Below, in pieces: positions 34,701 to 48,606 of a stretch of DNA of 64,000 nt. This DNA is from Antedon mediterranea (Eukaryota > Echinodermata > Crinoidea > Comatulida > Antedonidae), in NCBI RefSeq assembly GCF_964355755.1, contig NC_092678.1, positions 4,436,922 through 4,500,921 of the forward strand, written 5' to 3'. The number at the start of each line of letters is the position of its first letter. Position 1 is the stretch's first letter. The translations under genes and the position numbers were made by a program. Under the pieces are notes generated by a model. That model saw only the letters and a program-made list of their open reading frames with translations. It was not told the origin of the DNA and searched no databases.

Positions 34701-37700
34701 TAAATTTCGTTTAAGTACACATAATCTAGAAGCTGCATTGCTGTTATAAAAATCTCAAAATAAACTAAATTATTTTGAGATTGAAAATGTAAACTTGAAT
34801 TATTAAACGAGAACTGGCAGATATACTGGCCTTGGCCTTCGTAATAATTGTAATTTGAGAATATGTTGTCGTTTGAAATTACCTGTCGTTTTTACTTCTT
34901 TTGTTTGTGACTGTTAGTGTGTGTTTCTATTTTCTATAGAAATTCGATGAAGTTCTCCCATTATGAACATTTGATATTTACATTTACTGATGTGTACACA
35001 TTATGTTTTTTTGACGTGACAGTACGGTTCTCATCATATTCTAAAGAAACTTGATTTAACTGCCTAAATTATGAATATCAATAATACATTTTACTGTTGT
35101 GTACGCATTGTTTGAGATACAATGTTTGTTTTGGCTGCCTCGTTTATTCATATTATTTACTTAATTATGTGTATACATTTTATGTGACCATGTTACATTA
35201 TAGAACGTTTAATTTATCAATTATGATTAATATATTTGTATTTACATTAGTACCGCATTATCTATACCATGTTTGACAACAAATTAAGTTTAATTGCTGC
35301 AATTATGACAATTAATTAATAACAACCGTTATCAATTATTTATTACTATATTTCAAAATATCAATCAATTATTTCCACATCAGATATATTTATTTTCAGA
35401 AACAGTTTCTTTAACTCTCTAATTCGTTGATATATTAATTGCAAAATTTGTCAAATGTGCACTGAACCATATCCGACATATCAACATGAAATCGACGCGC
35501 GCGTTGAATGAACCTTTATATCAGAATTCGAACGCGCGCGTGAATCGTGACGTCATTAATATTCTATCTTCAGCTTTTTTAAAGATACTGTATTATTACT
35601 GCAATGGTAGCATTACTAACTTAAATAATCTCTAGAAATGTAAAATATGTAACATGTTTTCAATTTGCAAGTTTATTAACACCTTTTACAAAGTTCTAGT
35701 GTAAAGATTGCTTTAGGATATTGACGTTTCTGGTCCAATTGCTCAGGTATTTACTATTTGCTTAGAAACAAACAATTATTTTACTCTAATTCTTAAAAAT
35801 AATAAATCTGTACCGTAATTTCTTCTTCGATAATCGCAAAAGTATATAGTTTTCAGGCAGTGTTGGTTGAAGTATTTAAAAGTAAAATATGAATGACATG
35901 CCACGATTGAAAGAAAGTCAGAGAACTCAATCTCAAGTATTTTTTCAGTTATTTTTGGATAGGTAAAATAATATATTAAAAATAGCGTCGATACAATTCT
36001 ATAATTAGATTAAGCTCTTTCAGAAATTAAGGTTATGTTGAAATGAGAAGCAAACGGTTCTATGTAGAAAAACATCTATATGTTAAATCCTGGTAATACT
36101 TAAATCAATGATGATTATGTACTATTAGACGTTCTAGTCCAGTAAGAACGGTGGCATGGGGGATGAGAGCATTTAGTTTTGAAGCAAAGATCAAAGGGGA
36201 CACCCTAAAGCTGCTCTAACATTACTAAGGCTAGGCTATCGTACTTTAGAACATTTCTGAATCCATACACATAGATGTACCGTACTAATAAATATGTTCT
36301 AATGTCTAATGACCTGTTAATCGACGTCGTAAGGTAAGGTGAGCTTATATGCGCATGCGCAAAAAATCAAATACCTTCTGAAAGTATAGAACAATTTTAA
36401 CCCCGATTTAAGAGAGTCTCAATAATCATTTTTAAAATCATTTATTTTCAGGTGCGTTTCTCATTCCCTACCTGTTGACCTTGGTGTTTGCTGGTATACC
36501 TCTATTTTTCTTCGAAACAGCAATAGGGCAGATGATGAGTATTGGTGGACTCGGTGTTTGGAAAATATGCCCCCTTTTCAAAGGTACATGACCATATTTT
36601 ACACGCTGATACGATTTTTCTATAAACTTCTGTAATAAAGATACTTAATTGCAAGTAATCTTAGCAACTATTAGAGACTTGGGAATTGATTGACGTCATA
36701 CGTTATTTAAATCACACTTATATTGAACTTTTCTGGCTCATAATATTGATACAACATAAATCAATAATTATGTATGATATGTACATGTTTTTTTTATTTG
36801 TGCAATATCACACAAATGTGCGCAACACATAAACCAAAGATCATTTTTTCTTACAAGTTGATAGTCACGCTAACTAACGATATCAGTTCTAGTGATTTAA
36901 AAAAAAATTCTCCTAAGATTATCAAATTAAGTAAATATAATACATTTATTGTGATTTAATCAAACATTCTGGTCTATTACGTGTAGAAACTTGATTCTGT
37001 GTGCGTGTTCGAAAATTGGTTGTATGCAAATTACTATGAATTTTGATATCTTAAACATTTAGTGAAAAGGTTTGAAACCGCCAAATACTAACATTTATCA
37101 AACAAACAAACTAATATGGACACGATTACGTCATATCATTACCGTATTTGGACACATCAAATTTGTTTTATAGTGTAGACAGAGCTTAATACATGGTACA
37201 TTTGTTTTACAGGTGTTGGTCTTGCTGCTGTAGTGATGTCATTTTTATTAAATGTGTACTACGTCATCATCATAGCCTGGGCGTTGCTATATCTTTTCTA
37301 CTCATTTAGCGCCACCTTGCCGTGGGATGATTGTGAAAACTGGTGGAATACGCCCAATTGTACAACAAATTATACATATGTTGATAACAGTAGTGTTTCA
37401 ACAACTATGGAATTCTGGAAGTTAGTAACTTTCCATATTCAAGTATTTCATATTATTTAATAATTGAAATGGTCAAATTGCAATTGCACCTCGCACAATT
37501 TTAGCACACCCAGTTCCAAATCTTTTTTTTGACATTCAGGGTTGACCTTGTTCCCATGTAATTCTAAACTACCCTTGCTCCATGGCGAGCACGTTTGGGG
37601 AGTATTTGACCTAAAGGAAGTGACGTATACATGTGTATCATCAAAAGTGAAACTACTTTTTCCTCTCTTATTGAAACAATAATGTTAACCTTGGATTAAG

Positions 37701-40700
37701 TACCATTATTAATCACTTAAGTACGATGTTAGTTTAATGACTTAAATGTGTATACCAGTAGAAAACATATGTCAAATGAGAGTTAACGTTTCAAAAAATT
37801 GCAAAAAATCAACCCTTTTACTGAAATCCTGTTTATTAGAATATAACTAAAATATCGTACTTGTTTTTATTTTGTAGACGGTACATATTAAGAGAGACGG
37901 AAGGTATAGACGAGGTTGGCCAGCTAAGATGGCAACTCTCGCTAACTTTAATGTTGTCATGGATTATCTGTTATTTTTGTATCTGGAAAGGAGTCGAATG
38001 GACAGGAAAGGTAGACGTTACTTAAGTACTCTAGGGATTGGTTACGTCACATCAACCACGTAATGCGCCAAACGCATCATAACTACCTACACGAAGCAAT
38101 ATTTACTTTACTGAACACTTGTCGAGGCCAGAGAGAAAGATCTTTGGTCTAGGCCTATATTAATTAGTTCTCAAAGATGGCACCAATAATTATGATACCG
38201 ACAAACACTCTGAAATGCGCAGTCATCCATGCATGACGATATTGCGTTTAATAAAGAATATTATCTGAGTCACTTAACCGTAAATGATACAACAATTGTT
38301 CATTCAATAACAATATGTGTTTAGTAATTACTGCAGTAATACTCATAATACATATTATATTGACAATGTTACGTTTGGATACATATCAATTTGAAAAATT
38401 CGCCTTTCGACAAACTTACTCCTTGGTAGTATATCACAATAGTAATACTGTATTTCTTAATCGGTCCATGTGACATCCAATCAAAACTTTTTATTTATTA
38501 TTTTTTTATAGTATTAAAGTCAATTGAACACACAATTTTATGTATTTGATTAAAATTTGTAAAATATTGCAATAGAAAAAAACAAGAACCTTCTACAGTT
38601 AGTGTGATCCAGCATAAATCATTTCGCATAAAAAAGCTGAATAAACTTCCACTAATTTTTAAGAAACCCTTTTTAACTCAAATTTAGCATTTTTTTAACT
38701 CTATTTTTATCAAAATGTTGTCAGGTACATAACATGATAACGTTAGATAGAAATTTATCAAGGCATCGTTTATGCCATAAATGAATGTACGATTGATTTT
38801 AGTTCATTTTGCGTATTATAATGGTGCCGGTTAGTTGTCAAAGCGGAGCATTGATTAACTTCACTGTAAGGTGCGAATTTTGTATTCATCCGTTTCATAT
38901 AAATTATTATTCCCACACACACATATGAATATCGTAATTCAACCGGCCGCCGTTCGCTTTCATTCACCTTCCACAAAACTATGATCCAATCGATTCTGAT
39001 AATTCCATTGAAAGCTTTCATTTTTTCAGGTAATAACTGAAAGGATTTATTTTTTCAGGTGGTGTGGTTCACGGCTTCGTATCCTTACGTCATGATGTTC
39101 ATTCTGTTCATCAGAGGTGTTACTCTCGATGGTGCTGTTGATGGTATTATCTTTTACATCAAACCAGATTTTGAAAAACTTGCAGAATCTGAGGTAGTCA
39201 TTGACAATAGACATGCGCAAACGATCATCATCAAACCTGCGTTTACATTGACAATTCCTTCATTTATAGGTCTTTTTCTAATCTGCAGCAATACTTTTTA
39301 TTCGATATATAAATATATTGTAGCAATCAAAACAATATACACCACCGTAGGCCTACTTATTTTATTATATGATCTATCTTGCAGTAAAATTTGATAATAT
39401 TACATAACGTCGTAACCCCTGGGAGTTATGCTGTTTTTTTTATGTTGAGGTTTTATACTGCAGTTAATTATCCTCTCTGATGAGAGGTTTATTATGCCAA
39501 TGCCAATGCATTGATTGAAATGGCCTGCTGCTGCAAATATGATATTTTTTATATTCTTGTTCTGTTCCCTGCCTCTTGACAGGTTTAAAGGCGAATTTCT
39601 CAATTTTTTTTACTATCATTCCCGCTATTATTGTTTCATGTCGGCATATCTTTCATTACTTTCTTCATGTAGTGTTGTCCTTTTTTACTGTTAATTTGGT
39701 ACAGTATAGTAGTATAGATTGTGTGTTGGTTCATTAGTTAAAATTAAATCAGAAACTATTTTAAAAACTACAATACCAAATCAAGGCTATTTTTTAATGA
39801 TCTCGGGAGGTGTAGTTTTGATAAAAATGTTCTTTACTTTCACCTGTCTTAAGTAAGCCTAATAATAGAATCAAACTGTTCTTTTCTTTTTTTTCTTTTC
39901 TATTCTTATTTTTATTTTCTTTCTCTCTTTTCATCAATCTTGTTTCCGGACTTATTCGCCAATTATAGAGAGACGGTCTATATTACCTCATGATAGACTT
40001 GTTTAACAATATGACTGGTGTGTTACGTTTATATTAATTTCCTCGGACTGGCATGATTAAACTTTTTTTCAATTCCTTACATCTTGAAACTATAATGAAC
40101 ATTAAAATATCATCATCGTTTCTTTCAGGTTTGGATTGATGCCGCTACTCAAATATTCTTCTCGTATGGAATTGGGCTGGGTTCATTGATAGCGTTGGGT
40201 AGCTACAATCCATTTCACAACAACGTGTATAGGTCAGTGTATTGGACTGTGCAGCCTATATTTTGAATCTTCTCCCGTTATATATGAAAACACATAAGTT
40301 AATTAGAAGAAAAAGATAAGAGGGCACCTTGTGTACACCCAATTATGTCTGCACGGTGGGAGTTTGGTGGGAGAATGCTTTCCTTCCAATTTAAAAGTTC
40401 GAAGTTCAAATCATGTATACCTATGATTCCTGGCTCGTAATTTATAAAGATGCATTAGTCCCCAAAAACATGAAAAAATTATGAAGAATAAAATCAGACT
40501 TTGAATAAAGCATTTTGTAGTTTTAACAAAGTTAATCACTTCCGTAGAAAAACCCCGAATAAACAATATTTTCACTTATGAAATGACAAAATAAACGGTT
40601 AAATTAAACCAAAAACCCATGGCTGGCAGCCAATTTTACTTTTTGTTGCTTTAAATTACAGTTTTTTCAAGTAAATAATTGTTTTTCTGATTCAATTTTT

Positions 40701-43700
40701 TGTTAAAGTGAAAAATAACTTTTATATAACTATATTCAACAAAAAAAATGTAAACAATTATTTTTCAAGGAGGGACAATACATCTTTAAACCTAACTTTT
40801 CAAAAATATATGTGTTTTTAAAAATTCATTTTGATATTTTTTGTTATAGGGATGCCTTGATCGTGGCGTGTGTTAATAGTGGTACGAGTATATTCGCGGG
40901 ATTTGTTATATTCTCCGTGATTGGGTATATGGCTCATACCCAGAATAAAGACGTCGCGGAAGTTGCTGCGTCAGGTTGGTTTAACCATCATTTTATTTTA
41001 CAGAGAGAAAGAGACTTAGAGACTTATCACTTAAGAAAGAGTAAAATATTAAATACTGTAATGTATACATAACTTTATACTAGGTGACGTTTTAATTTAA
41101 CTGGTACGTTATCCCAGAGTTTTGGATTAGGAAACTAAAAATTATTTATTAGTTTATGTAAAAAGGAATACATATTTTAAAAACAATGGCACTCGGATTG
41201 GATACAAATTACTATACCTCTGATACCTTTGACTTGTTAATTAAGAAAAAAAAGATCTGTATAAACATAAAACAAAGTTGTACAATAGAGGCAGTAATTA
41301 CATGTGGCAAACATATATTTTATTATGTGCTGTTTAATTGTTTTGATTTGTTTCTGTTTGATGGACAGGTCCAGGTTTAGCTTTCGTAGCGTATCCTTCC
41401 GCCGTCGCTGAAATGCCAATCTCGCCTCTCTGGGCTTGCCTCTTCTTTTCAATGATGTTCATGCTGGGTTTGGATAGTCAGGTAAATAAACCAAACATAA
41501 CAGAAACAAGATAAGTCAAACTTGATAAACTCCTTCCCAATATTAATAAAGTATAAGTAGTAAACTAATTTTAACTTGCCATAAAGCGACCTACTTTTTA
41601 CAAACATAATTACAAATTGTTAGTAATTTCGGATCATTATTAAATATGTTGTAAAATAATGATACATTATGTAATGAGTCTCCCACCAGGCATTGTGCGT
41701 CTGTACTTTAATAATCTTTGACCCCTGTCGATCTACAAGCAACACGTGTCAAAACCAATCAATCGCGTACATTGTCATATTACAAGTTACTATAGAAACA
41801 TTAATTGAGACACGACATGTACAGTTGTTAGACGGTATTCGCACGTTTCTGTTTATATATCACTATTAAAGAAAACAAATTTAGACATTTTATAATTATT
41901 GTTGATAATGATGACAATAGAACATGACAATTATGAATGCATTTGATAAATAATAAATTCATGATTCAAGATTCAAGATTCAAGAAATTTTATTTGTCCA
42001 TAAAAATGGAAATTCACTTTGCTTGGTAGATTAAAACAACAATAAAAAACAAACATAAAAAATGTTGCAACAATTTAAAACGTGCAGTATTATAACAGAT
42101 AAAGTACAAGATAAAAAGTTGAAAATAAAAAAACTGTTAAAAATCTAAAACTATTTAAAAATTGCATGATAATGTTTCTGCCGGTAATCTTGCTGCCAGT
42201 AATTCTGCTGCTGACGCTATTGCTGCTGGTAATGCCGGTACATTTAATGTCGCTCTTGCAGCCGGTAATGTTGTTGATGCCGGTAATGCTGCTGCCGATA
42301 ATGTTGCTACTGTTAATGTTGATTCCGGTAATGTTGCCGGTAATACTGCTGCTGCCGGTATGCCGCTATCCGTAATGTCGCTGTTGCAGCCGGTAATGTT
42401 GTTGATGCCGATAATGTTGCAGCCGATAATGTTGCTGCCGGTAATGCTGCCGGTAATGCTGCCGGTAATACTGCTACCCGTAATGTCGCTGTTGCAGCCG
42501 GTAATGTTGTTGATGCCGATAATGTTGCTGCCGATAATGTTGCTACGGTTAATGTTGATTCCGGTAATTTTGCTGCCGGTAATATAATGCTGCCGCCAGT
42601 AATGATGATTATAATGATTATAATGATAGTGATAACAATAATAGTGATAATAATATTTTTGTCTAATTTAGTTCTGTACTATGGAAGGCTTTTTCACGGC
42701 ATGTATAGACGAATGGCCTCGTTACTTGAGGAAACACAAGGAAATATTCATCGCTATTGTCTGTTTTTTTTCGTACCTTATAGGGCTTAGCATGGTGACA
42801 GAGGTAGGCCTACATGTTCAATTACATAAAGCCAAAACTACTGCTATTTTTCCTACAACTAACAAATAGAACAGTGGACTCTATATTATTGTTTTCTTTA
42901 TGGGTTAGATCTGAAATAAATGAATGAACAAATTATATATATATTTCTTTTATTGACGTTTCAAAATTAATCGCTTAAAGTTCCACAACAACTCGCATCC
43001 TAATGTCTCAGCATTGTTATTAAACTTACCGAAATGCCTCTCCTACTATCTCTAGATAGCGTTGCTTTCCACCCTTAGTAACCTAAAAATGTTTGTACAT
43101 TTTAAACTGTTTAAAGGCGTTGATTAATATTGCATTAATGGCTGTTGTCGGAAGCTTTTTGAATTGACTGAATGTACATTTTCGAACGTTCACCCTCATG
43201 TGTTCTCGTTGTTGTTATGATAGTCTAAACAATGTTGCTTTGCAGGGAGGCATTTACGTATTTGAACTGTTTAATACATACTCGGCAAGTGGCATGAGTC
43301 TCTTGTTCTTGGTCTTCTTTCAAACAGTTGCCATCAGCTGGTTTTATGGTAAGTAAATAGTTTATCTTATTCTTACGGGGAGCAATTCGAGACAATTGAT
43401 CATCGCATCGAGCACTTGAACGATTTCTGGCACCCCGTACTCGCAGGTATAAATATAATTCTAAACGTTGTTGTATTTTCTGACCGGACCACATGTGGAT
43501 GGTATTTTCAATTGACCAATGTTGCACAAACTGACCATCACAAGAGACGCTTGACTTCACTTAATATTATATCATGAATGTAGACCTATTGTTGATCGTT
43601 TCCGACCAAAATTCTATGAAATTGCTGATATAATTTGCAAAAAGGTACACGCTTTCTTCTTCCATACTACACGGCCTATGACATTTTATGTATAAGAATA

Positions 43701-45574
43701 AAATAACCTTTTTTATTTATAATTAATTGCTTTTATTTTAAATTAATTGTTCAATTTTTTACATTTATTATTTTTATTATTTGTTATTTATTTATAGTTA
43801 GGCCTATCGTAACTTAAATCTTTGCATTTCTTCGTCCTTTCTAAATTTGTCTTCACATTATGTTATATTAATTATTTCAAGATATGGAATATTTCATAAT
43901 TATACTATTTCTTATGCAAGTTGGTGTTAAGCTGTGATTATTTTCTTTTACCTCTTATCACCTTTTGTCAATGATGATTGTTTATGTTGATTTTTGTTGG
44001 CAATAAAGCACAGTAAAGGTTAAATTTATCTTAATGAATCTACTTTGTTCTTGCAGGGGTTGAACGTTTCTATTCGCATATTGAAAAAATGATCGGATTC
44101 CGACCGAACATTTGGTGGAAATTATGTTGGGTGGGATTCACACCAGCTATTACAGCGGTAAATAAACTTTGGAAAGACCTATTCGATCATCCTGGCATTG
44201 TCAAAATCATAATTCATGATTTAAGCAAAGATATTGATAAGAATTCTCAGAAAGCGTTTCTAATATAATATGAACGTGAATTTGCAATAAATCTGTGTTT
44301 GATCTAATTGTTTTGACACTTATCGGAATTTTCTCTCGAAATTTGATAAAAATGATCGTGAAAATTCGTAAACATCCTAATTGCTTCGCGTAATAATTGA
44401 TTTTTGTGTCACTTTGGAAATTGATTGCATTATAAAACGATCTTTATAATAATTGTATCGCAAATCTTACACATTGAATTGCAATCAAAAAGTAAATTAA
44501 ATATTCGTTTTTTAAACATAAATTACAGATCTTGCTAGAACTTCGTTTACGTTGTAATAATTGCCAGGTTTAACGTCATTGTGATCGGAATACTAAATCA
44601 TGTTTGCAATTTAAATGTTGACAAATCTTAAAGCAAAAATAATCATCTCTAAATAGCATATTGGTTAAACCCAGAAAGTCGTTAATTAACAAAACTCTCT
44701 GTAAAAATGAATAATAATATCACAGACCCTTGATAGCTTGCAGCCTCTTTCCAGGTAGTACCGGTTTTGAGATCTAAAAACCTGGTAGTCCGCATGTTCG
44801 AATTTCAACTTCTGTAATTTGTTTGTGTTTATATTAAATCGAATGTCTTGTTCACTTATTGTCCAATTCAAGTTTAGTTTTGGTCACTTGGTTTACCTGA
44901 GAGGCGTATTCAAATATATTCTAACATGATGACGTCATTCATTTTTTTGTACACAGGGTGTCTTCATATTTAGTTTGGTTAAGTATACGCCTCTGACGTA
45001 CGTGGATTACGTATACCCAGATTGGAGCTATGCTATTGGCTGGATGTTAGCGCTTAGCTCTATGCTGTGTATCCCAGGATACATGGTGTATATCTTGGCT
45101 AAAACACCTGGAACACTTCTGGAGGTTTGATTTTTTTATTTATTTTTCCAAGTTTAAATGAATATGATTCTGACGTTGATGACGTCGACGATTATTAGAA
45201 TGACAAATGATTGAAATGATAACGACGATGATGAGAGATAATAATAAGTATTTTGAGGACGAGGATGATAAAAGGAGGAACGCTGTAAATGTTTTTTTTA
45301 AATACTTTCAATAAAATGAAATTAACTCTTGAAGATGACGAACAACAATACTGTCCGGAGCGACACCGGTAGCATGCATCCGAACGCACTACTTTATGTA
45401 AATAAAATAATTTGATTCGATCAACAGCGCTTTCAGATCTGCATAACCCCACAATGGACTGAAGAAGATTACGCCAAGGGTATTGCGATAGACGATCACC
45501 GGCAAGTCATGTATACCAACGCCACACCCCCGGGATACCAAGAGGTAGTCAACACGGACGAATGTAAGGTTTAA
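28751..45574 (+). CDS. SLC6A1: Sodium- and chloride-dependent GABA transporter, GAT-1 type (SLC6)
   Basis: Plasma-membrane symporter clearing GABA from synapses, using Na+ and Cl- gradients. Exons: 28751-28970, 36452-36583, 37213-37420, 37878-38010, 39059-39193, 40129-40232, 40850-40974, 41369-41481, 42672-42803, 43246-43348, 44057-44157, 44957-45124, 45428-45574; 606 aa, all phases consistent. Twelve membrane segments are expected. TM1 is [15 protein letters not shown]; Gly57 sits where monoamine transporters have Asp, so the substrate is an amino acid. Tyr134 in [10 protein letters not shown] matches the GABA-carboxylate-binding Tyr140 of GAT-1. The extracellular loop has two Cys and NxT/NxS sites (NCTTN, NSS). 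[27 protein letters not shown] and ISWFYGVERFY favour GAT-1 over GAT-2/3, betaine or taurine carriers. Intron 1 is 7.5 kb. The gene converges with EBP. The C terminus (DECKV) lacks a classical PDZ ligand. Confidence 0.93.
31735..32215 (+). repeat. Degenerate GATG-rich low-complexity tract in SLC6A1 intron 1
   Basis: Purine-rich sequence with gatgatgatg, ggtgatatggtgatacgatgg and gaagaaagatgatgatga words, partly arranged as two degenerate copies (around 31935 and 32065). The antisense reading frames over 31938-32261 (His/Ser/Ile-rich) are explained by it. No gene. Confidence 0.75.
32644..32830 (+). mobile_element. MITE with GTGGTTCCCACTAG-type inverted repeats
   Basis: aagcgtggttcccactagcg at the left faces ctagtgggaaccaagctt at the right; further inside, gcaacgcaaggacgtaacgc faces tttacgtccttgcgttacg, and gaccaatcacaagcg faces cttgtcattgtcattggtc. 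Thus most of its 187 bp is an imperfect palindrome. No coding capacity. It is in SLC6A1 intron 1; related copies at 33973-34140 and 17440-17600. The superfamily (possibly hAT) is not proven because no clear target duplication is seen. Confidence 0.75.
33973..34140 (+). mobile_element. Second GACCAATCACAAG-family MITE
   Basis: Contains gttcccactataaacgcaag, tttgaccaatcacaagcgat and cttgtcattggttaac in the same order as the copy at 32644. The right end (gcttccaagggcccaagcaa) has decayed. SLC6A1 intron 1. Confidence 0.6.
37114..37187 (+). mobile_element. 3' fragment of the GTCTACACTATC MITE
   Basis: tacgtcatatcattaccgta, ttggacacatcaaa and tagtgtagacagagctta match the right half of the MITE at 20881-21029. 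The left terminal repeat is missing. It ends about 25 bp before the acceptor of SLC6A1 exon 3. Confidence 0.65.
40353..40440 (+). mobile_element. Possible tRNA-derived SINE head
   Basis: ggtgggagtttggtggg resembles a degenerate A box; gaatgctttccttccaattt and gttcgaagttcaaatc resemble the SINE at 9786 and a B box. Only the head is recognisable. It sits in SLC6A1 intron 6 next to the TTAA MITE. Confidence 0.4.
40444..40789 (-). mobile_element. TTAA-flanked MITE, copy 2 (opposite orientation)
   Basis: Starts with a decayed target site followed by agatgcattagtcccc and ends ggacaatacatct plus TTAA at 40786-40789. Shared interior words with copy 1 at 13018 in reverse orientation (ggctggcagccaat, tgtaaacaattattttt) show it is the same 350-bp family. 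It is in SLC6A1 intron 6, ending 60 bp before exon 7. Confidence 0.75.
41958..42130 (-). mobile_element. 3' end of a retrotransposon with a TTGAATC tail
   Basis: Read on the minus strand, ccatttttatggacaaataa (an AATAAA-type signal) is followed by atttc and three to four copies of ttgaatc. Short tandem tails of this kind end several LINE clades and their SINEs. Body upstream is AT-rich and not recognised. SLC6A1 intron 8. Confidence 0.5.
42170..42610 (+). repeat. GCCGGTAAT-based minisatellite in SLC6A1 intron 8
   Basis: Built from 9- to 18-bp variants of gccggtaatgttgctg, arranged in a larger unit (cttgcagccggtaatgttg at 42255, then near-identical copies at about 42384 and 42492). The 3n word length leaves reading frames open (Ala/Asn/Gly-rich or Leu/Met/Pro-rich), which are artefacts. 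It ends about 60 bp before SLC6A1 exon 9. Confidence 0.88.
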
Positions 45575-48500
45575 GACGCATCGTAAAATGTAAAACACAA
45601 ACCGAAGTTTGCCTACTGTTGTGGTACTACATGGTGTTCGGGCGCTACATAATGTCGCACGGCATGATGGTTGACGCGTTGAATATTGATGCGTTTCATA
45701 ATGTTGACGCGTTTCATAATGTTGACGCGTTTTTACGGTAATGTTGACACGTTTTTACGGCGTTATCGTTGTGTTCGCGCAACATACGGTATTTGAAATG
45801 CTATATATAGTGTGTATATTTTCCAATCAGATGGATGTGGTTGCGACCGAGTTCTAAAGCTCTGTCTACACTATCAAACTTTAAGTGATATGCCCAAATA
45901 TGGAAGTGATATGCCCAAATATGGAAGTGATATGCCCAAATATGGAAGTGATATGCCCAAATATGGAAGTGATATGTACAAATATATCACATGTTTTTGT
46001 CACATAAAGTTTGATAGTGCAGACAGAGCTTAATTATACACGAGCTCGGTTACAATCGTAATGATAAAACTGTAGGAATTTAAAATTTATATATAAATAC
46101 ATTTTATTAGATAGCTGTGTAGATGTTAACAGTAAGTATTTTAAAACGATCAATCAACTAAAATACGGTTCATATTATATTAATAATCATTTATATTAAA
46201 ACATACCTCGTACACATTGTTGAATTTTATAATTAAAATGAACATTTTTATGCCTACTAAAATTGTGTATGTAGTATAACTAGATTCAATTTTAATAATA
46301 CAGGCAGCCATTTTCGCGTATATAACATTTTGTTACTAAACATACGACGTAAGATGGAGATTATTGTGTTATAATGTCATAAATATTGTGTATGATGGTT
46401 GAATTTTGGTAGATGTAGATGATATACTAGAATATATTACCAGATATATAATTATACATGTACTAGAGTGCATACGTTGAGTTAGTTGGAAATTAGATTT
46501 CATCCGAGATGGTATACACACCCTTCTCGTTGTATATCGTTGGATGAGCCGCCGTTCTGATTGTCTCGAATAAATGTATATGTGAGTAAATAATGTTAAG
46601 ATAAGTAAAATCATGCTCAAGGGTTATAGCCATGCTTAATTTACTCTAAGGTTGTCGTCGCCGCCGGTTGCATTGACCAAACGAGAGCAGTGACTGGTCA
46701 ACCACGTGGAGTCTTTGGCAATTTAAATCGTCATTAGCCACGTACGAAGAGGCACATGCGACGCGCCAGCGTACACAAAGTGCGCAAAACTAGGCATATA
46801 ACAGTATTTTTCAATGCGCACAAAGTGATTATCAAGTCGTTAGTTTTCTCAGAAATGGAAACGATTTTCTACAAAAATAATGTTTTATTTCACAGCTTAT
46901 GTTTAATATAGGCTACAGTATATCAAATTATTTTAGCATTTTAGTAGTTTTAAGAAATATCTAGATGTTATGCTCGCTGCATATTTTTAGCATAGAAAAT
47001 CAAGTTTATTGTCTGTGTGTCTATTTCTAGGTAATAAAAAAATACAGGGTTGACATTTGCCTACTTTATAGTTAGGTAGTTTGATATAGAATTGCAATAC
47101 ATTATGTAATAGTTTGAGTGACTTAATGTGATGTTGTTCGTTCATTAGAACATTTATAGTATAAAAAAGAATTGTGCAACATTTTCGTCATCGGCAACTT
47201 TGTAACAATTTGTTAACGGGCGCATTATTGATGTGGTTCCGCTTAGATGGTTTCGACTGACGAATCTGTATGACGTAACGATGTTTGTAATGTGGTCACG
47301 TGTATTGGTCTATATCCAAACTTTTATAGTAATTTTACAAAGTACTAGTATAATTTAATTGTATATAGAATTGAATTTTAGACAGTAAATCATTTAGATG
47401 CATGTAATTTCTTAAAGATAGTTATGGGGAGTCGGGTTTTGTCGTCAGAGATGAAAACTAGCCTGGCAGCTGGCCCTGGCTGCAATAATGACCGAATAAT
47501 AATATTATCAGCTTCCTTCCCGTCTTCTCTAGTTTTCCCATCGGAATTAAAAACATTTGGAAACAATTTCCCAATCGAAATTCTCCCATGTGATTGTTGT
47601 AATCTAAATTTCCATCGTGATATTCCTGGCAAATGTTATACTGTATAACTCGTTGTGTGGTTTTAATACAGCATTATGAAAACTGCTTTTAAGAAATTGT
47701 AAAAAATTAAAACAGTAGAAAATCAATCGAAATTGCCAGTTTGTAAGATTTCAAAGCAATGGTCTTTTCCTTTTAAACCTTTGACACAGATTCTAAATGA
47801 GGTTTTGTGTTGATATTTTTTGGTGGTCTGAACATGAGGGGCTTTATTTTTATAGATTGGTTTCGATTTTTAGGTTATTAGTTCCATATGGAATAATTGA
47901 TATTAATTATTTGCATGACTACCATCAGTACAGTCATAGAGATATTATAGTATATCTCTATGGTACAATTTTATAATTTTTTAATTACCATGTTGGCTCT
48001 CAACTTCCATTAATAATGATACGCAAAAACAATGAAAATAAACACTCAACTTAATAGAATTGATCAAAGTTTTTGTTTTTATTTAAAATATTACAGAACG
48101 TACATTTATTGTCTTGTTTCATTCTACAGTACCTATATTACACTAAAATCATTGATAATTAAATTGATTTAGACTTATTTTGAGTTACTCTTTGGAGGGA
48201 GGTGTAAAAAGTACCAAGAAGGGGGGGCGGGGCATTTCCCTATTTTGGCCAAATTATTCAATCTGCTGAACAGTCGATCCAGTTATTATTCATCTCTGTA
48301 TATATGAATGAATATCAAATTATTTGGTTTTCTTACTCCCTCTGTTTCTAAATTATTTGATTTATTTGGTTTTCTTACTTCCTCTGTTTCTAAATTATTT
48401 GGTTTTCTTACCCCCTCTGTTCCTATATTATTTGGTTTTCTTACTCCCTCTGTTTCTAAATTATTTGGTTTTCTTACTTCCTCTGTTTCTAAATTATTTG

Positions 48501-48606
48501 GTTTTCTTACCCCCTCTGTTCCTATATTATCTGGTTTTCTTAATCCCTTTGTTTCTAAATTATTTGATTTATTTGGTTTTCTTACTCCCCCTGTTTCTAA
48601 ATTGGT
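45575..48606. other. Convergent intergenic region between SLC6A1 and EBP
   Basis: Contains the SLC6A1 3' UTR, a short repeat of gttgacgcgtttcataat (45670-45760), the MITE at 45857-46031, AT-rich sequence without recognisable features (46100-48200) and the 33-bp repeat next to the EBP stop. The open frames at 47390-47648 and 46369-46620 match nothing I know. No additional gene is supported. Confidence 0.6.
45857..46031 (+). mobile_element. GTCTACACTATC MITE with internal 21-bp expansion
   Basis: Terminal repeats aagctctgtctacactatca and tttgatagtgcagacagagc are intact. The interior word gatatgcccaaatatggaag is tandemly repeated four to five times with a 21-bp period, unlike the single copy in the other members. 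It lies 280 bp after the SLC6A1 stop, so it may be in the 3' UTR. Confidence 0.85.

Noticed and set aside
42162-42587. Ala/Asn/Gly-rich 141-residue open frame
   Set aside because: Lies in the GCCGGTAAT minisatellite of an SLC6A1 intron; flanking SLC6A1 exons join without it.
47390-47648. Overlapping 80- and 74-residue open frames between SLC6A1 and EBP
   Set aside because: No recognisable family, no splice context, both strands open; nothing supports a gene.
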